Shown here one piece after another: positions 52,517 through 60,684 of a stretch of DNA of 64,000 nt. The notes beneath the pieces were generated by a model, which was not told the DNA's origin, did no database searches, and saw only the letters and a program-made list of their open reading frames with translations. Within the stretch, counting starts at the first letter, position 1. Each line of letters begins with the position of its first letter. Both the position numbers and the translations under genes were made by a program. Source of the DNA: Sphaerospermopsis torques-reginae ITEP-024 (GTDB lineage: Bacteria > Cyanobacteriota > Cyanobacteriia > Cyanobacteriales > Nostocaceae); the NCBI RefSeq assembly GCF_019598945.1, contig NZ_CP080598.1, positions 1,984,001 to 2,048,000 of the forward strand, given 5' to 3'.

Positions 52517-52538
52517 CCCGCCATGAGGCGGGTTTTTT
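52517..52538 (+). terminator. Porin gene terminator
   Basis: CCCGCC/GGCGGG stem with ATGA loop and six T's, 45 bp after the stop codon. Confidence 0.85.
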
Positions 52539-52914
52539 GTTTTGGGCAGAAAAAACTTAGAACGGTCAGGAGTCAGTCGTAGGGGCAACCCCCTGTGGTT
52601 GCCCTCTTGAGTCAGGAGTCAGTACCTGGGCAAAATTAATTGAACATTTTTGGAACAAACAAAAATCTCTGTAAACCTTATCTGTTCCCTGTTTCCTGTT
52701 CCCTGTTCCCTGTTCCCTGCCCGCTACGCTGAGGGTAGGGACTTTCGCAGAATCATGTTAAAGGCTTTTAGCACTGTCACCTGCTATAGCTGATTGATGA
52801 TGGCTGATAGCTGAATACTCAAAAAAAGTACAAACCCCAGTGGAAAACCGGAGTATACTAGAAAAAGTTATGAATTATGAATAATTAATGATCCTTTATC
52901 CTTAACTGCTGCTT
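52539..52914. repeat. Spacer with palindromic and tandem repeats before the Rrf2 gene
   Basis: GTAGGGGCAACCCCCTGTGG and TTGCCCTCTTG (52578-52611) form a REP-like palindrome. TTCCCTG units lie at 52684-52719. The last 80 bp carry CCCCAGTGGAAAACCGGAGTATACT, whose CCAGT/ACCGG and AGTATACT symmetry may hold the Rrf2 promoter and operator. No gene is seen. Confidence 0.5.
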
Positions 52915-53352
52915 GTGGAACTATCCTGTAAATCTGAATACGCAATTCTGGCGTTATTAGAAATGGCAACTCATTACGAAAGCGGCGAACCGATGCAAAT
53001 TCGACAAATCGCCGCCCAACAAGATATACCAGATCGCTATTTAGAACAGCTACTTGCTACTTTGAGGCGTGGGGGTATAGTGAAAAGTCAACGCGGTTCA
53101 AAAGGTGGCTATCTGTTAGCGCGAGAACCTTGGAAAATTAGCGTTTTTGATATTTTGGAATGTTTAGAAGGGTTTGATATTAAGACTGGTGAAGACGATA
53201 CTAACCCCAAAAGTTTAGATAGTGCCATTGTAGAAGAAATTTGGCAAGAAGCGCGTCAAGCTGCAAATGCGGTCTTACAAAAATATTCGCTTCAGGATCT
53301 TTGTGAACAGCGAGATTCACGGAGGCAGTTAGATATCATGTACTACATCTAA
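52915..53352 (+). CDS. Rrf2-family transcriptional regulator (CymR-like)
   Basis: A 145-residue regulator. The N-terminal winged helix is [65 protein letters not shown], the Rrf2 signature. The C-terminal half lacks the three cysteines that bind Fe-S in IscR and NsrR, which fits CymR, the cysteine-metabolism repressor that works with cysteine synthase. The gene is 17 bp upstream of cysK on the same strand, which supports that role. It starts with GTG at 52915. Confidence 0.9.
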   Translation: MELSCKSEYAILALLEMATHYESGEPMQIRQIAAQQDIPDRYLEQLLATLRRGGIVKSQRGSKGGYLLAREPWKISVFDILECLEGFDIKTGEDDTNPKSLDSAIVEEIWQEARQAANAVLQKYSLQDLCEQRDSRRQLDIMYYI

Positions 53353-53369
53353 AGGAATCAAAAGTTATT

Positions 53370-54323
53370 ATGCGGGTTGCTCGGAATATTACAGAATTGG
53401 TTGGACGGACTCCCTTAGTGCAGTTAAACCGTATTCCCCAAGAGGAAGGTTGTGTAGCACGGATTTTGCTGAAACTGGAAAGCATGAACCCATCGGCATC
53501 GGTAAAAGACCGCATCGGTGTGAGTATGATTAATGATGCTGAACGGGAAGGTTTAATCACTCCTAGTAAGACGGTGTTGGTAGAACCAACATCGGGAAAT
53601 ACGGGTATTGCTTTGGCAATGACAGCGGCGGCTAAGGGGTATAAATTAATTTTGACTATGCCGGAAACCATGAGTGCTGAACGTCGGGCGATGCTGCGTG
53701 CCTATGGGGCAGAGTTGGAATTAACACCGGGTATTGAGGGGATGAGTGGGGCGATTCGCAGAGCGCAGGAAATTGTGGAGACTACACCACACTCGTATAT
53801 GTTGCAACAGTTCCGTAATCCTGCTAATCCTAAAATACATCGAGAAACTACAGCCTTGGAAATTTGGGAAGATACGGATGGCCAGGTTGACATGATTGTG
53901 GCGGGTGTGGGTACTGGTGGTACTATTACTGGTGTGGCGGAAGTTTTGAAGGCGAAGAAACCTAGTTTTCAGGCGATCGCTGTTGAACCTGCTAATAGTC
54001 CTGTGTTATCTGGTGGTAAACCAGGACCCCATAAAATTCAGGGTATTGGGGCGGGTTTTGTTCCCCAAGTTTTGAATGTAAAATTGATTGATGAAGTGAT
54101 TGGTGTCACTGATGAAGAGGCGATCGCTTTCAGTCGTAGATTAGCAAGAGAAGAAGGACTATTATCGGGGATTTCTAGTGGTGCTGCTTTATGTGCTGCT
54201 GTGCGTGTCGCCCAACGTTCAGAAAATGCAGGACGTTTAATAGTCATGATTCAACCTAGTTTTGGCGAAAGATATTTGAGTACACCTTTGTTTCAAGATT
54301 TAGAAGCTAAGACGGTCAACTAA
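53370..54323 (+). CDS. cysK: Cysteine synthase A (O-acetylserine sulfhydrylase)
   Basis: PLP enzyme that makes cysteine from O-acetylserine and sulfide. It has 317 residues, normal length. Landmarks are [14 protein letters not shown], the PLP lysine Lys46 in [12 protein letters not shown], the substrate loop [28 protein letters not shown] and the final GISSGAA. It is operonic with the Rrf2/CymR-like gene, 17 bp downstream. In Bacillus, CymR needs CysK to sense cysteine, so this pairing could be a local feedback circuit. Confidence 0.96.
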   Translation: MRVARNITELVGRTPLVQLNRIPQEEGCVARILLKLESMNPSASVKDRIGVSMINDAEREGLITPSKTVLVEPTSGNTGIALAMTAAAKGYKLILTMPETMSAERRAMLRAYGAELELTPGIEGMSGAIRRAQEIVETTPHSYMLQQFRNPANPKIHRETTALEIWEDTDGQVDMIVAGVGTGGTITGVAEVLKAKKPSFQAIAVEPANSPVLSGGKPGPHKIQGIGAGFVPQVLNVKLIDEVIGVTDEEAIAFSRRLAREEGLLSGISSGAALCAAVRVAQRSENAGRLIVMIQPSFGERYLSTPLFQDLEAKTVN

Positions 54324-54327
54324 GCGT

Positions 54328-54440
54328 TTAGGTGACAGGTGACAGGTGACAGGTGACAGGTGACAGGTGACAGGTGACAGGTGACAGTCAGTAGGGGTTT
54401 AGCAATGCTAAACCCACATAGGAGTCAGGAGTCAGTGAAC
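54328..54440. repeat. GGTGACA tandem array and REP-like palindrome
   Basis: About eight GGTGACA copies (54330-54387) followed by GTAGGGGTTTAGCAATGC and TAAACCCACATAGG (54391-54422), a palindromic unit whose relative occurs near 62853. Confidence 0.75.
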
Positions 54441-54508
54441 AGTGAACAGATTAATAATAAAATTTATTGATAACTAATTACTGATGACTGATAACTGATA
54501 ATTGAATC

Positions 54509-55198
54509 ATGGAAGATTCTAACCATTACGAAACACTAAAAGTTAAAAATAATGCCAGCCAAGCGGAGATTAAACAAGCATATCGCCGCTTGGTAAAAAT
54601 GTTTCATCCTGACAGTAATCAGGAAACAGCTAATCATGAGGAAATTATTAGAATTAATGCTGCTTATGAAGTTTTGAGTGATGTTCAAAGTCGTCTGCAA
54701 TATGATGAACAAATCAGAAAAGATGCCCAAACATCAAATGTTCACCGTCAAGAAAGAACCGCATCTGCTCAAAAACGACATAAGGCTAAAAAACAATCTG
54801 GAAAAGATGCAGATGAAAAGGTAGAAGAGTGGTTGCGTCTAGTGTATCAACCGGTTAACCGTTTGCTTTGTCGGATTCTTAATTCTTTAGAATTACAGAT
54901 TGAAGAATTAGCTGCTGATCCTTTTGATGATGAGTTAATAGATAAATTTCAAGAATATTTAGATACTTGTCGGGAGGATTTTAAAAAGGCTCAAAATACT
55001 TTTCGTTCTTTACCAAATCCTCCTAGTTTAGCTAGGGCGGCGGCGCATCTTTATTATAGTTTAAATCAGGTGGGTGATGGTTTGGAAGAGTTGGGCTATT
55101 TTCCTTTAAATTATGATGATCGTTATTTACATACTGGTCAAGAAATGTTTAGAATAGCGACGCGGTTACATTGTGAAGCGCAAGAATCAGTGGGGTGA
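54509..55198 (+). CDS. J-domain (DnaJ-like) protein
   Basis: A 229-residue protein with an N-terminal J domain (about 4-66) including HYETLKVKNNASQAEIKQAYRRL and the HPD tripeptide in KMFHPDSN, then INAAYEVLSDVQSRLQYD. A basic linker (HKAKKQSGKDADEKVEEW) leads to a helical C-terminal domain with LCRILNSLELQIEELAADPFDDELIDKFQEYL that lacks the zinc-finger and substrate domains of DnaJ. It is a DnaK co-chaperone of the type III kind with a specific but unknown client. Confidence 0.88.
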   Translation: MEDSNHYETLKVKNNASQAEIKQAYRRLVKMFHPDSNQETANHEEIIRINAAYEVLSDVQSRLQYDEQIRKDAQTSNVHRQERTASAQKRHKAKKQSGKDADEKVEEWLRLVYQPVNRLLCRILNSLELQIEELAADPFDDELIDKFQEYLDTCREDFKKAQNTFRSLPNPPSLARAAAHLYYSLNQVGDGLEELGYFPLNYDDRYLHTGQEMFRIATRLHCEAQESVG

Positions 55199-55288
55199 AA
55201 AATGGTAAGGAGTCAGAAATTTTTATACATCAAATATTTAACGCATTGAGATTTATGTTATAATAAAATTTATATAGGTTGGAATATT

Positions 55289-55513
55289 ATGGAAAGAATT
55301 TCTGTTAACCCACAAATTCACTTTGGTAAACCATGTATATCAGGTACAAGAATTACAGTCCAAAGTATTCTTGAACTTGTGAAAGAAGGACTTTCCTTTG
55401 AGACAATTATTCAAGAGTATTATCCAGACTTGGAAGTTGAAGATATTCGTGCTTGTTTGCGATATGCGATCGCTTTGGTAGCTGCTGAGGACATTCATCT
55501 AATATCAGCTTAA
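55289..55513 (+). CDS. DUF433-family protein, probable antitoxin
   Basis: A 74-residue protein with the DUF433 signature: MERISVNPQIHFGKPCISGTRITVQSILELVKEGLSFETIIQEYYPDLEVEDIRACLRYA, a small winged-helix-like fold (G-x-P-x-I-x-G-T-R-I). It is followed after 2 bp by a DUF5615 PIN-like gene, the standard antitoxin-toxin-like arrangement. The AT-rich promoter TATAATAAAATTT lies just upstream. Antitoxin role inferred from families and pairing. Confidence 0.88.
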   Translation: MERISVNPQIHFGKPCISGTRITVQSILELVKEGLSFETIIQEYYPDLEVEDIRACLRYAIALVAAEDIHLISA

Positions 55514-55515
55514 CC

Positions 55516-55875
55516 ATGAAATTTTTACTGGATCAAGATGTATATGCAGTTACCGCTAGATTCCTTGCTGATGGTGGACATGATGTTGTGCTTGTAGCTG
55601 AAATTGGTCTTTCCCAAGCAAGAGATGAAGAAATACTGAAAACAGCACAGGAACAAAACAGAATTGTTGTGACAAGAGACAGAGACTATGGAAATCTTGT
55701 TTTTGTCAGATCACTTGGAACTGGAGTTATCTACCTGCGTATTTTACCTAGCAATGTCAATGCTGTTCACAGTGAATTTACTAGAGTTTTACAATCATAC
55801 TCTGAAGCAGAATTAGTAGGAGCATTTGTTGTTATAGAACCAGAAGGACATAGACTGAGAAAACCATTTTCTTAA
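55516..55875 (+). CDS. DUF5615 PIN-like protein, probable toxin
   Basis: A 119-residue PIN-like protein of the DUF5615 (Mut7-C-related) family: MKFLLDQDVYAVTARFLADGGHDVVLVAEIGLSQARDEEILKTAQEQNRIVVTRDRDYGNLVF, with the acidic residues Asp7, Glu/Asp in ARDEEIL and the Arg-Asp pair in TRDRDYGNLV. Such proteins pair with DUF433 antitoxins, as here (2-bp gap), and may be RNases. It ends 40 bp before the convergent GUN4 gene. Confidence 0.88.
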   Translation: MKFLLDQDVYAVTARFLADGGHDVVLVAEIGLSQARDEEILKTAQEQNRIVVTRDRDYGNLVFVRSLGTGVIYLRILPSNVNAVHSEFTRVLQSYSEAELVGAFVVIEPEGHRLRKPFS

Positions 55876-55914
55876 ACATTTTTTATTTTCCGTGTGAGGG
55901 GTTTTCTCCACAAA

Positions 55915-56790
55915 TTAATATCTTGAGTAAAAAATATTTAATCGGTGGGTAATTTCCTTACTATTTTTTAAACCTAACCCGACTATTCGCGGTGTTGAGG
56001 GAAGATGTCCTATATTTGCCTCTAAAGTAAAATTATAATCTTCGTATTTTACCCATTCATTCTTAGCAATATTTTCTATCCAACCGCATCCAATTATAAA
56101 CTGTTGATGATATTGAAAAATTTGTTTTTGAATACTAAACCCAAACCTACCATCACTATATTTAACCCAAAGTTGATTAATTATATGTAAATCATAGCGA
56201 GGAAATTTTTCAATTTCTCCATCATCTAACCAACCTTTATCTTCACGTTCAGATATTTTCAACATTAGAGAATAGGTTTCTTTATCAGCATCTTTCCACT
56301 TTTGTGCAGATAATAATTGCTGTAATTTTCTATAATCCATTCCCGAAGCATGAGATACTAAAGTTAATTCATCTGTTAATTGGGATAATTGTAATTGTAA
56401 ATGTGATAAAGCTTGTAAAATAGTTGGTTGTTCTGGTTGTTGAATGTGAGTTTGTAATTGTGATATTTGTGCTTTTATCTCTGCTAATTCTTGGATAATT
56501 TGGGTATTTGCTTGTGGTTCATTTAACATTGCTTTTAACTTCTCTATTTCTTCTGTAGCTTGACTTAAATTATTCTTGGTTTCTGTGGTTATTTGTTCAC
56601 TGGTTTCTAGGTTCTCTTGTGTTTCACGAAGTTGAGATTTTAATGTTTGTATTTCTGTTTGTAAAGTTTGAACAGTAACCAGTAAACTATTTTGAGTTTC
56701 TTTTAGTTCGGTTCTCGCGTTTCTCAATTCTTCTATTGCTTTTTCGTAAACTCCTAAAGGTGTTTTCCAGTTGTTATCAGATGTCATCAT
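55915..56790 (-). CDS. Coiled-coil protein with C-terminal GUN4 domain
   Basis: A 291-residue protein. About 20-130 is a long coiled coil (LRNARTELKETQNSLLVTVQTLQ, then TTETKNNLSQATEEIEKLKAM and a further heptad region). The GUN4 domain is about 150-235: YRKLQQLLSAQKWKDADKETYSLMLKI, WLDDGEIEKFPRYDLHIINQLWVKYSDGRFGFSIQKQIF. True Gun4 binds porphyrins and activates Mg-chelatase; this fused, coiled-coil form is one of many cyanobacterial GUN4 relatives probably linked to signalling. I chose the ATG at 56790, eight bases from GAGGG. It follows a 287-residue coiled-coil gene by 41 bp, as an operon. Confidence 0.85.
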   Translation of the reverse strand: MMTSDNNWKTPLGVYEKAIEELRNARTELKETQNSLLVTVQTLQTEIQTLKSQLRETQENLETSEQITTETKNNLSQATEEIEKLKAMLNEPQANTQIIQELAEIKAQISQLQTHIQQPEQPTILQALSHLQLQLSQLTDELTLVSHASGMDYRKLQQLLSAQKWKDADKETYSLMLKISEREDKGWLDDGEIEKFPRYDLHIINQLWVKYSDGRFGFSIQKQIFQYHQQFIIGCGWIENIAKNEWVKYEDYNFTLEANIGHLPSTPRIVGLGLKNSKEITHRLNIFYSRY

Positions 56791-56831
56791 AAAATTCACC
56801 CTCTTTTTACCTGATATTGATTAATTACCTT

Positions 56832-57695
56832 TTAATTACCTTTTAATATTTTTTGTGAATAACTACCCTGTAATTTCAATTGCTCTTGTTGACCATAATC
56901 AGCTATTGTACTACGCCAAAATTCACATAATAAACCATATTTCATCCAGTCTTCAATTGCTCTCCGTCTTAATTCTGGAGATTTTCTGACTAAAGCGGCC
57001 ATCATTGCTGCATTATGTTGTAATTGTCCATAGGTTTCTAACACTTGATCAATAGGTGTGTTTTCATTTAATTTACTCAATTCATAACATTGATTTAATT
57101 TATAAAGCTGCATATCGGAAATACTACCACCAAATTTCCAGCCAATTCCTAATTGTTGTCTACATTTATCTAAGGGGTTGGGTAAAGCATGGTGTAAATG
57201 TCTTTTTAATTCATTACGGATAAATTCTAATTTACCATCTATTGCTTCATCTATTTTATCTATCAGTTGACTTGCATCTGCGAATAATTGATTTTCTAAA
57301 TTTTCGACTCTTTGCAAACTACTATCTACACCTGCAATAGCTTCCATCACTGCTAATGAAAGTTGATTAATACGATTTTCTAAATAAAAGTTGGTTTGAC
57401 TAATTGTTTGTTGTGAGTCTTTGATTACTTGTTCTCTTAATTGATTAATTTCTTCTAAATTAGCCTTGACTTTATCGTTAGCATGATTCAGCAAGTTTTC
57501 AATATCTACTTTTGTTTGAGTTTCTAAATCTTCTATTTCTTGAAGACGTTGTTGTGATACATAGTCAAATTGATCAGCTAGAGGTTTGAGTTTATGATCA
57601 AATAAGTTGGATATTTCTTGACTACTTTCTTTAATCACGTCTTTTGCTGCACGTTCAAATTTTTTAACTACACCCCCAAACAACCATCCGATCAT
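56832..57695 (-). CDS. Coiled-coil protein paired with the GUN4 protein, unknown
   Basis: A 287-residue protein with a short hydrophobic N-terminus (MIGWLFGGVVKKFERAA), a long coiled coil of about 100 residues (KPLADQFDYVSQQRLQEIEDLETQ through INQLSLAVMEAIAGVDSSLQRVENLENQL) and a compact C-terminal part (LNQCYELSKLNENTPIDQVLETYGQLQHNAAMMAALVRKSPELRRRAIEDWMKYGLL). It is first in a two-gene operon with the GUN4-domain gene. I do not recognise a named family. Cyanobacterial GUN4 genes often have such a companion; a membrane-proximal scaffold is plausible. Confidence 0.7.
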   Translation of the reverse strand: MIGWLFGGVVKKFERAAKDVIKESSQEISNLFDHKLKPLADQFDYVSQQRLQEIEDLETQTKVDIENLLNHANDKVKANLEEINQLREQVIKDSQQTISQTNFYLENRINQLSLAVMEAIAGVDSSLQRVENLENQLFADASQLIDKIDEAIDGKLEFIRNELKRHLHHALPNPLDKCRQQLGIGWKFGGSISDMQLYKLNQCYELSKLNENTPIDQVLETYGQLQHNAAMMAALVRKSPELRRRAIEDWMKYGLLCEFWRSTIADYGQQEQLKLQGSYSQKILKGN

Positions 57696-58306
57696 TTTTT
57701 AACATCCTTTCAGCACAAATTTCAATATTATTTCAACATCATAAATATAACACTGAAATCAATAAGTATATAATGATGTTACAAAAAATTTACAAAAAAT
57801 ATTATATGAACATAAACATTAATTTAGTTGTTAATTTAGTTTTCTGTTATTTTTCATTGGGTAACAAAATTAATAATGATACAGCAGTTTCCTAAGTTAT
57901 GAAGTACAAGGTTAACAGGCAAGATGCCTGTTCCACAAGGGCTTGATGATGTGAGTTTGTATCTCACTAAGATGAAATATACTGTATTATACAACGTCTG
58001 ATCCGTAGGTAGCGATCGCATATCAATACTGTTAGGTTAAGAGTTTTTGTAGGTTGGGTTAAGCAATAGCGCAACCCAACAAAAGCTTATAAATGTTGGG
58101 TTTCGTTCCTCAACCCAACCTACTTAATTCTATTTTTTCAGCTTAACCGACAAGTATTGGATCGCATATCCCAGTACCTATTAAATAGTTACCAGTTAAA
58201 AAAACAACTGACCACTGACCACTGACAACTGACCACAGAAGCACAAATTGGTTTACACTGGAAACAGTGAAAGATTAAGAAATATTAAATTTTTACCAGT
58301 GCAGTC
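57696..58306. other. 611-bp spacer with a recent small insertion
   Basis: The left 220 bp are very AT-rich and probably contain the promoter of the coiled-coil/GUN4 operon. At 57915-57945 there is AGGCAAGATGCCTGTTCCACAAGG, a palindromic repeat related to copies near 7431 and 44184. A 135-bp element with a target duplication lies at 58025-58159. A tandem GACCACTGACCACTGACAACTG array is at 58209-58235. No gene is seen. Confidence 0.55.
58025..58159. mobile_element. 135-bp MITE-like element with 11-bp target duplication
   Basis: Terminal inverted repeats AATACTGTTAGGTTAAG and CTTAACCGACAAGTATT (few mismatches). Internal inverted repeat GTAGGTTGGGTT/AACCCAACCTAC. Flanked by identical 11-bp direct repeats GATCGCATATC (58014-58024 and 58160-58170), which include part of a HIP1 site. 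No coding capacity. Confidence 0.85.
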
Positions 58307-59581
58307 ATGGAATGTATCATAAATCGCCGCGCTCAGTTTTCAGCTACTCATCGGTATTGGTTGCCAGAATTGAGTGAAACCGAGAACCTAGAAAAGTTTG
58401 GTCCTTTCTCGAAATTCCCCGGTCAAGGTCATAACTATGTATTATTTATATCCATGTCTGGTGAACTGGATGAGTATGGAATGGTGTTAAACCTCTCTGA
58501 TGTGAAACACACCATCAAAAATGAAGCTACCGGTCAACTAGATTTTTCTTACCTGAATGATGTGTGGCCAGAATTTAAAGAAACTCTCCCCACCACAGAA
58601 AATATTGCTAAAGTCATCTGGGAACGGTTAGCACCTCATTTACCCATCGTTAAGGTGCAGTTGTTAGAACATCCGCAGATGTGGGCAGAATATCAAGGAG
58701 AAGGAAAAACAGCTTCTTTAACTGTCAGAAGTCACTTTAGCGCCGCCCATCGTTTAGCACCTAACCTGAGTGTAGAAAAATATGGTAAATGTACCCGCAC
58801 CCACGGACACAACTATCATTTAGAAGTGACTGTAGAAGGGGAAATGGACTCACGTACAGGAATGATCGTAGATGTTCGCGCTTTAAATAAAGTGATTGAA
58901 TATCATATTTTGGAATTATTTGATCACTCCTGCATTAATGAAGATATCCCTTATTTTGCTGAATCACAAATAGTTCCCACCACAGAAAATATCTCTCGTT
59001 ACATTAGTGATTTACTGCAATCTCCAATTCAAGAATTAGGAGTAAAATTATCCCAGGTGAAATTATTTGAAAGTGATCAACTGTGGGTAGAATACAAAGG
59101 TAATGGATCAGAAACATTTTTCAATGTAGCTACTGATTTTAGTGCAGCGCACAGATTAGCTCATCCTGATTTGAGTTTAGAGAAAAATAAACAAATTTAC
59201 GGTAAATGCGCTCGCATTAATGGACATGGACATAATTATCATTTAGAAGTCACCGTCAAAGGGGAAATTGATCCAATCACAGGAATGGGAGTTGATTTAG
59301 GTGGTTTAAATCAAATCATTAAAAATTCTGTAATTGAACCAATGGATCATGGTTTCTTAAATAAAGACGTTTCCTTTTTTGGTGAAGTTGTACCCACAGC
59401 AGAAAACATCGCATTTTATATTAGTGATATTTTGCGATCGCCCATTCAAAAACTAGGGGCAACACTGCACAAAATTAAACTCATTGAAAGTCCCAATAAC
59501 TCCTGTGAAATTTATGCTGCTGACTTAGATCAAACTTCTGTAGATGTAGGAATAAAACAACTAGAATTAGCAGCAGTTTAA
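58307..59581 (+). CDS. Triple-domain 6-carboxytetrahydropterin synthase (QueD)-like protein
   Basis: A 424-residue protein made of three tandem 6-PTPS/QueD folds. QueD makes 6-carboxytetrahydropterin, the first committed queuosine precursor, using a zinc bound by three histidines and a nucleophile cysteine. Domain 2 (about 135-265) has SAAHRL (His148), Cys162 and HGHNYH (His166, His168). Domain 3 (about 270-400) has SAAHRL (His282), Cys301 and HGHNYH (His307, His309), so both look complete. Domain 1 (about 1-130) has SATHRY (His15) but GQGHNY in place of HGHNY and no cysteine, so it has lost one zinc histidine and the nucleophile. Only one domain is present in ordinary QueD (about 120 residues). 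Confidence 0.9.
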   Translation: MECIINRRAQFSATHRYWLPELSETENLEKFGPFSKFPGQGHNYVLFISMSGELDEYGMVLNLSDVKHTIKNEATGQLDFSYLNDVWPEFKETLPTTENIAKVIWERLAPHLPIVKVQLLEHPQMWAEYQGEGKTASLTVRSHFSAAHRLAPNLSVEKYGKCTRTHGHNYHLEVTVEGEMDSRTGMIVDVRALNKVIEYHILELFDHSCINEDIPYFAESQIVPTTENISRYISDLLQSPIQELGVKLSQVKLFESDQLWVEYKGNGSETFFNVATDFSAAHRLAHPDLSLEKNKQIYGKCARINGHGHNYHLEVTVKGEIDPITGMGVDLGGLNQIIKNSVIEPMDHGFLNKDVSFFGEVVPTAENIAFYISDILRSPIQKLGATLHKIKLIESPNNSCEIYAADLDQTSVDVGIKQLELAAV

Positions 59582-59586
59582 GTTAA

Positions 59587-59659
59587 GTAGGGGCGAAGCA
59601 TTCGCAAAATAGCCTTGGACAAAAATTGATAATTAGTCACTCGAATGCTTCGCCCGTAA
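59587..59659. repeat. 73-bp palindromic repeat, family B copy 2
   Basis: GTAGGGGCGAAGCATTCG at the left and CGAATGCTTCGCCCGTAA at the right, reverse-complement match of the copy at 11364-11436. It begins 5 bp after the QueD-like stop codon and could act as a terminator. Confidence 0.75.
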
Positions 59660-59709
59660 AGGAGTCAGAATATTTATACTGCATCCTTTTCTTGACTTCT
59701 CACTTTTCA

Positions 59710-60684
59710 TCATTTAAAAAAATATCGACGATGGGCTAAATTTCGTAAATAACGATAAATTAACCAGGCCACAAAACCTAAACAAAAATTAATAAAAATT
59801 TCCCTAAATATCAACAATAAAATCTCAGTATCAAAAATTCGTATTATTGGTAAAGGACTAACTTTTCTCACCAAAATAAAAACGCCCAAAATAGCATTAC
59901 CACCGAAAATTAATATCAACAAAATTAAACATCTTTGCCAAAAACGCTGCTTAGAAGTATTACCAGAAATTAAAATCAAAGGACGTTTACCTTGCACTTT
60001 TCGCAGAAATTGTTCTAACCGCCAAAACAACCATAACAAAAAAGGAAATAAACAATAACCAAGCAAACTAATAGGACGGGGATAAACCCAACTTCTAGAT
60101 AAAATATTTACCAAAGCATGAAATAAAACTGAATTTAACCAAGCAGTAAAAATCAAACTTCTATCTTTATTTAAACGCCTTTCAGAAAAAATATATCTTC
60201 CTAACGCATACCCCCAAGGAGCAACAAACATAGAATGTACAGGAGTGCTAATAATTCGTTCTAAAATTGGTGCAGTACCATGAAACCAATAAACCCAATT
60301 TTCCTCAGCAGTAAACCCCAAAGCAGCAGCTATCGTAAACAGAAAAACCGTACTAGCGCGTAACCTATAACTGCGCTGTAAATAAAAAATAGGAAAAATT
60401 ACAGCAGCAAACTTACAACCTTCTTCAACTGGACCAATAACCACCAACTGCCGCAGGGAAAAACCTACAAAAGAACGTTGTATTTTTGCCCAGTTGATAA
60501 CAGAATTAGCAGCAATTTCTATTCCCCATTCTATTCCCAGTGCAACAAAACCAGATATTGCACCAACTACAAAAAAACATAATAGTTGTAGGGGAAAAGG
60601 AGGGGCAGAAATTCGCCGATAGTAAAACCATAAAAATAGTAATGGCGGAATTACTGCCCACATTAATAAAAATAAATTACTCAC
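59710..60684 (-). CDS. PrsW-family glutamic intramembrane protease
   Basis: A 324-residue polytopic membrane protein with about eight hydrophobic spans. The PrsW/CAAX-protease-like motifs are VIGPVEEGCKFAAVIFP (Glu-Glu), GFTAEENWVYWF (Glu-Glu-Asn) and STPVHSMFVAPWGYALG (histidine), in the order and spacing of the PrsW family (site-1 cleavage of anti-sigma factors in Bacillus). The C-terminal third holds more spans and lacks motifs. It starts with GTG at 60684 and overlaps the methyltransferase stop by 8 bp, indicating translational coupling. Confidence 0.88.
   Translation of the reverse strand: MSNLFLLMWAVIPPLLFLWFYYRRISAPPFPLQLLCFFVVGAISGFVALGIEWGIEIAANSVINWAKIQRSFVGFSLRQLVVIGPVEEGCKFAAVIFPIFYLQRSYRLRASTVFLFTIAAALGFTAEENWVYWFHGTAPILERIISTPVHSMFVAPWGYALGRYIFSERRLNKDRSLIFTAWLNSVLFHALVNILSRSWVYPRPISLLGYCLFPFLLWLFWRLEQFLRKVQGKRPLILISGNTSKQRFWQRCLILLILIFGGNAILGVFILVRKVSPLPIIRIFDTEILLLIFREIFINFCLGFVAWLIYRYLRNLAHRRYFFK

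Noticed and set aside
54330-54387. CRISPR-like regular array
   Set aside because: The unit is only 7 bp with no spacers; it is a simple tandem repeat like many others in this window.
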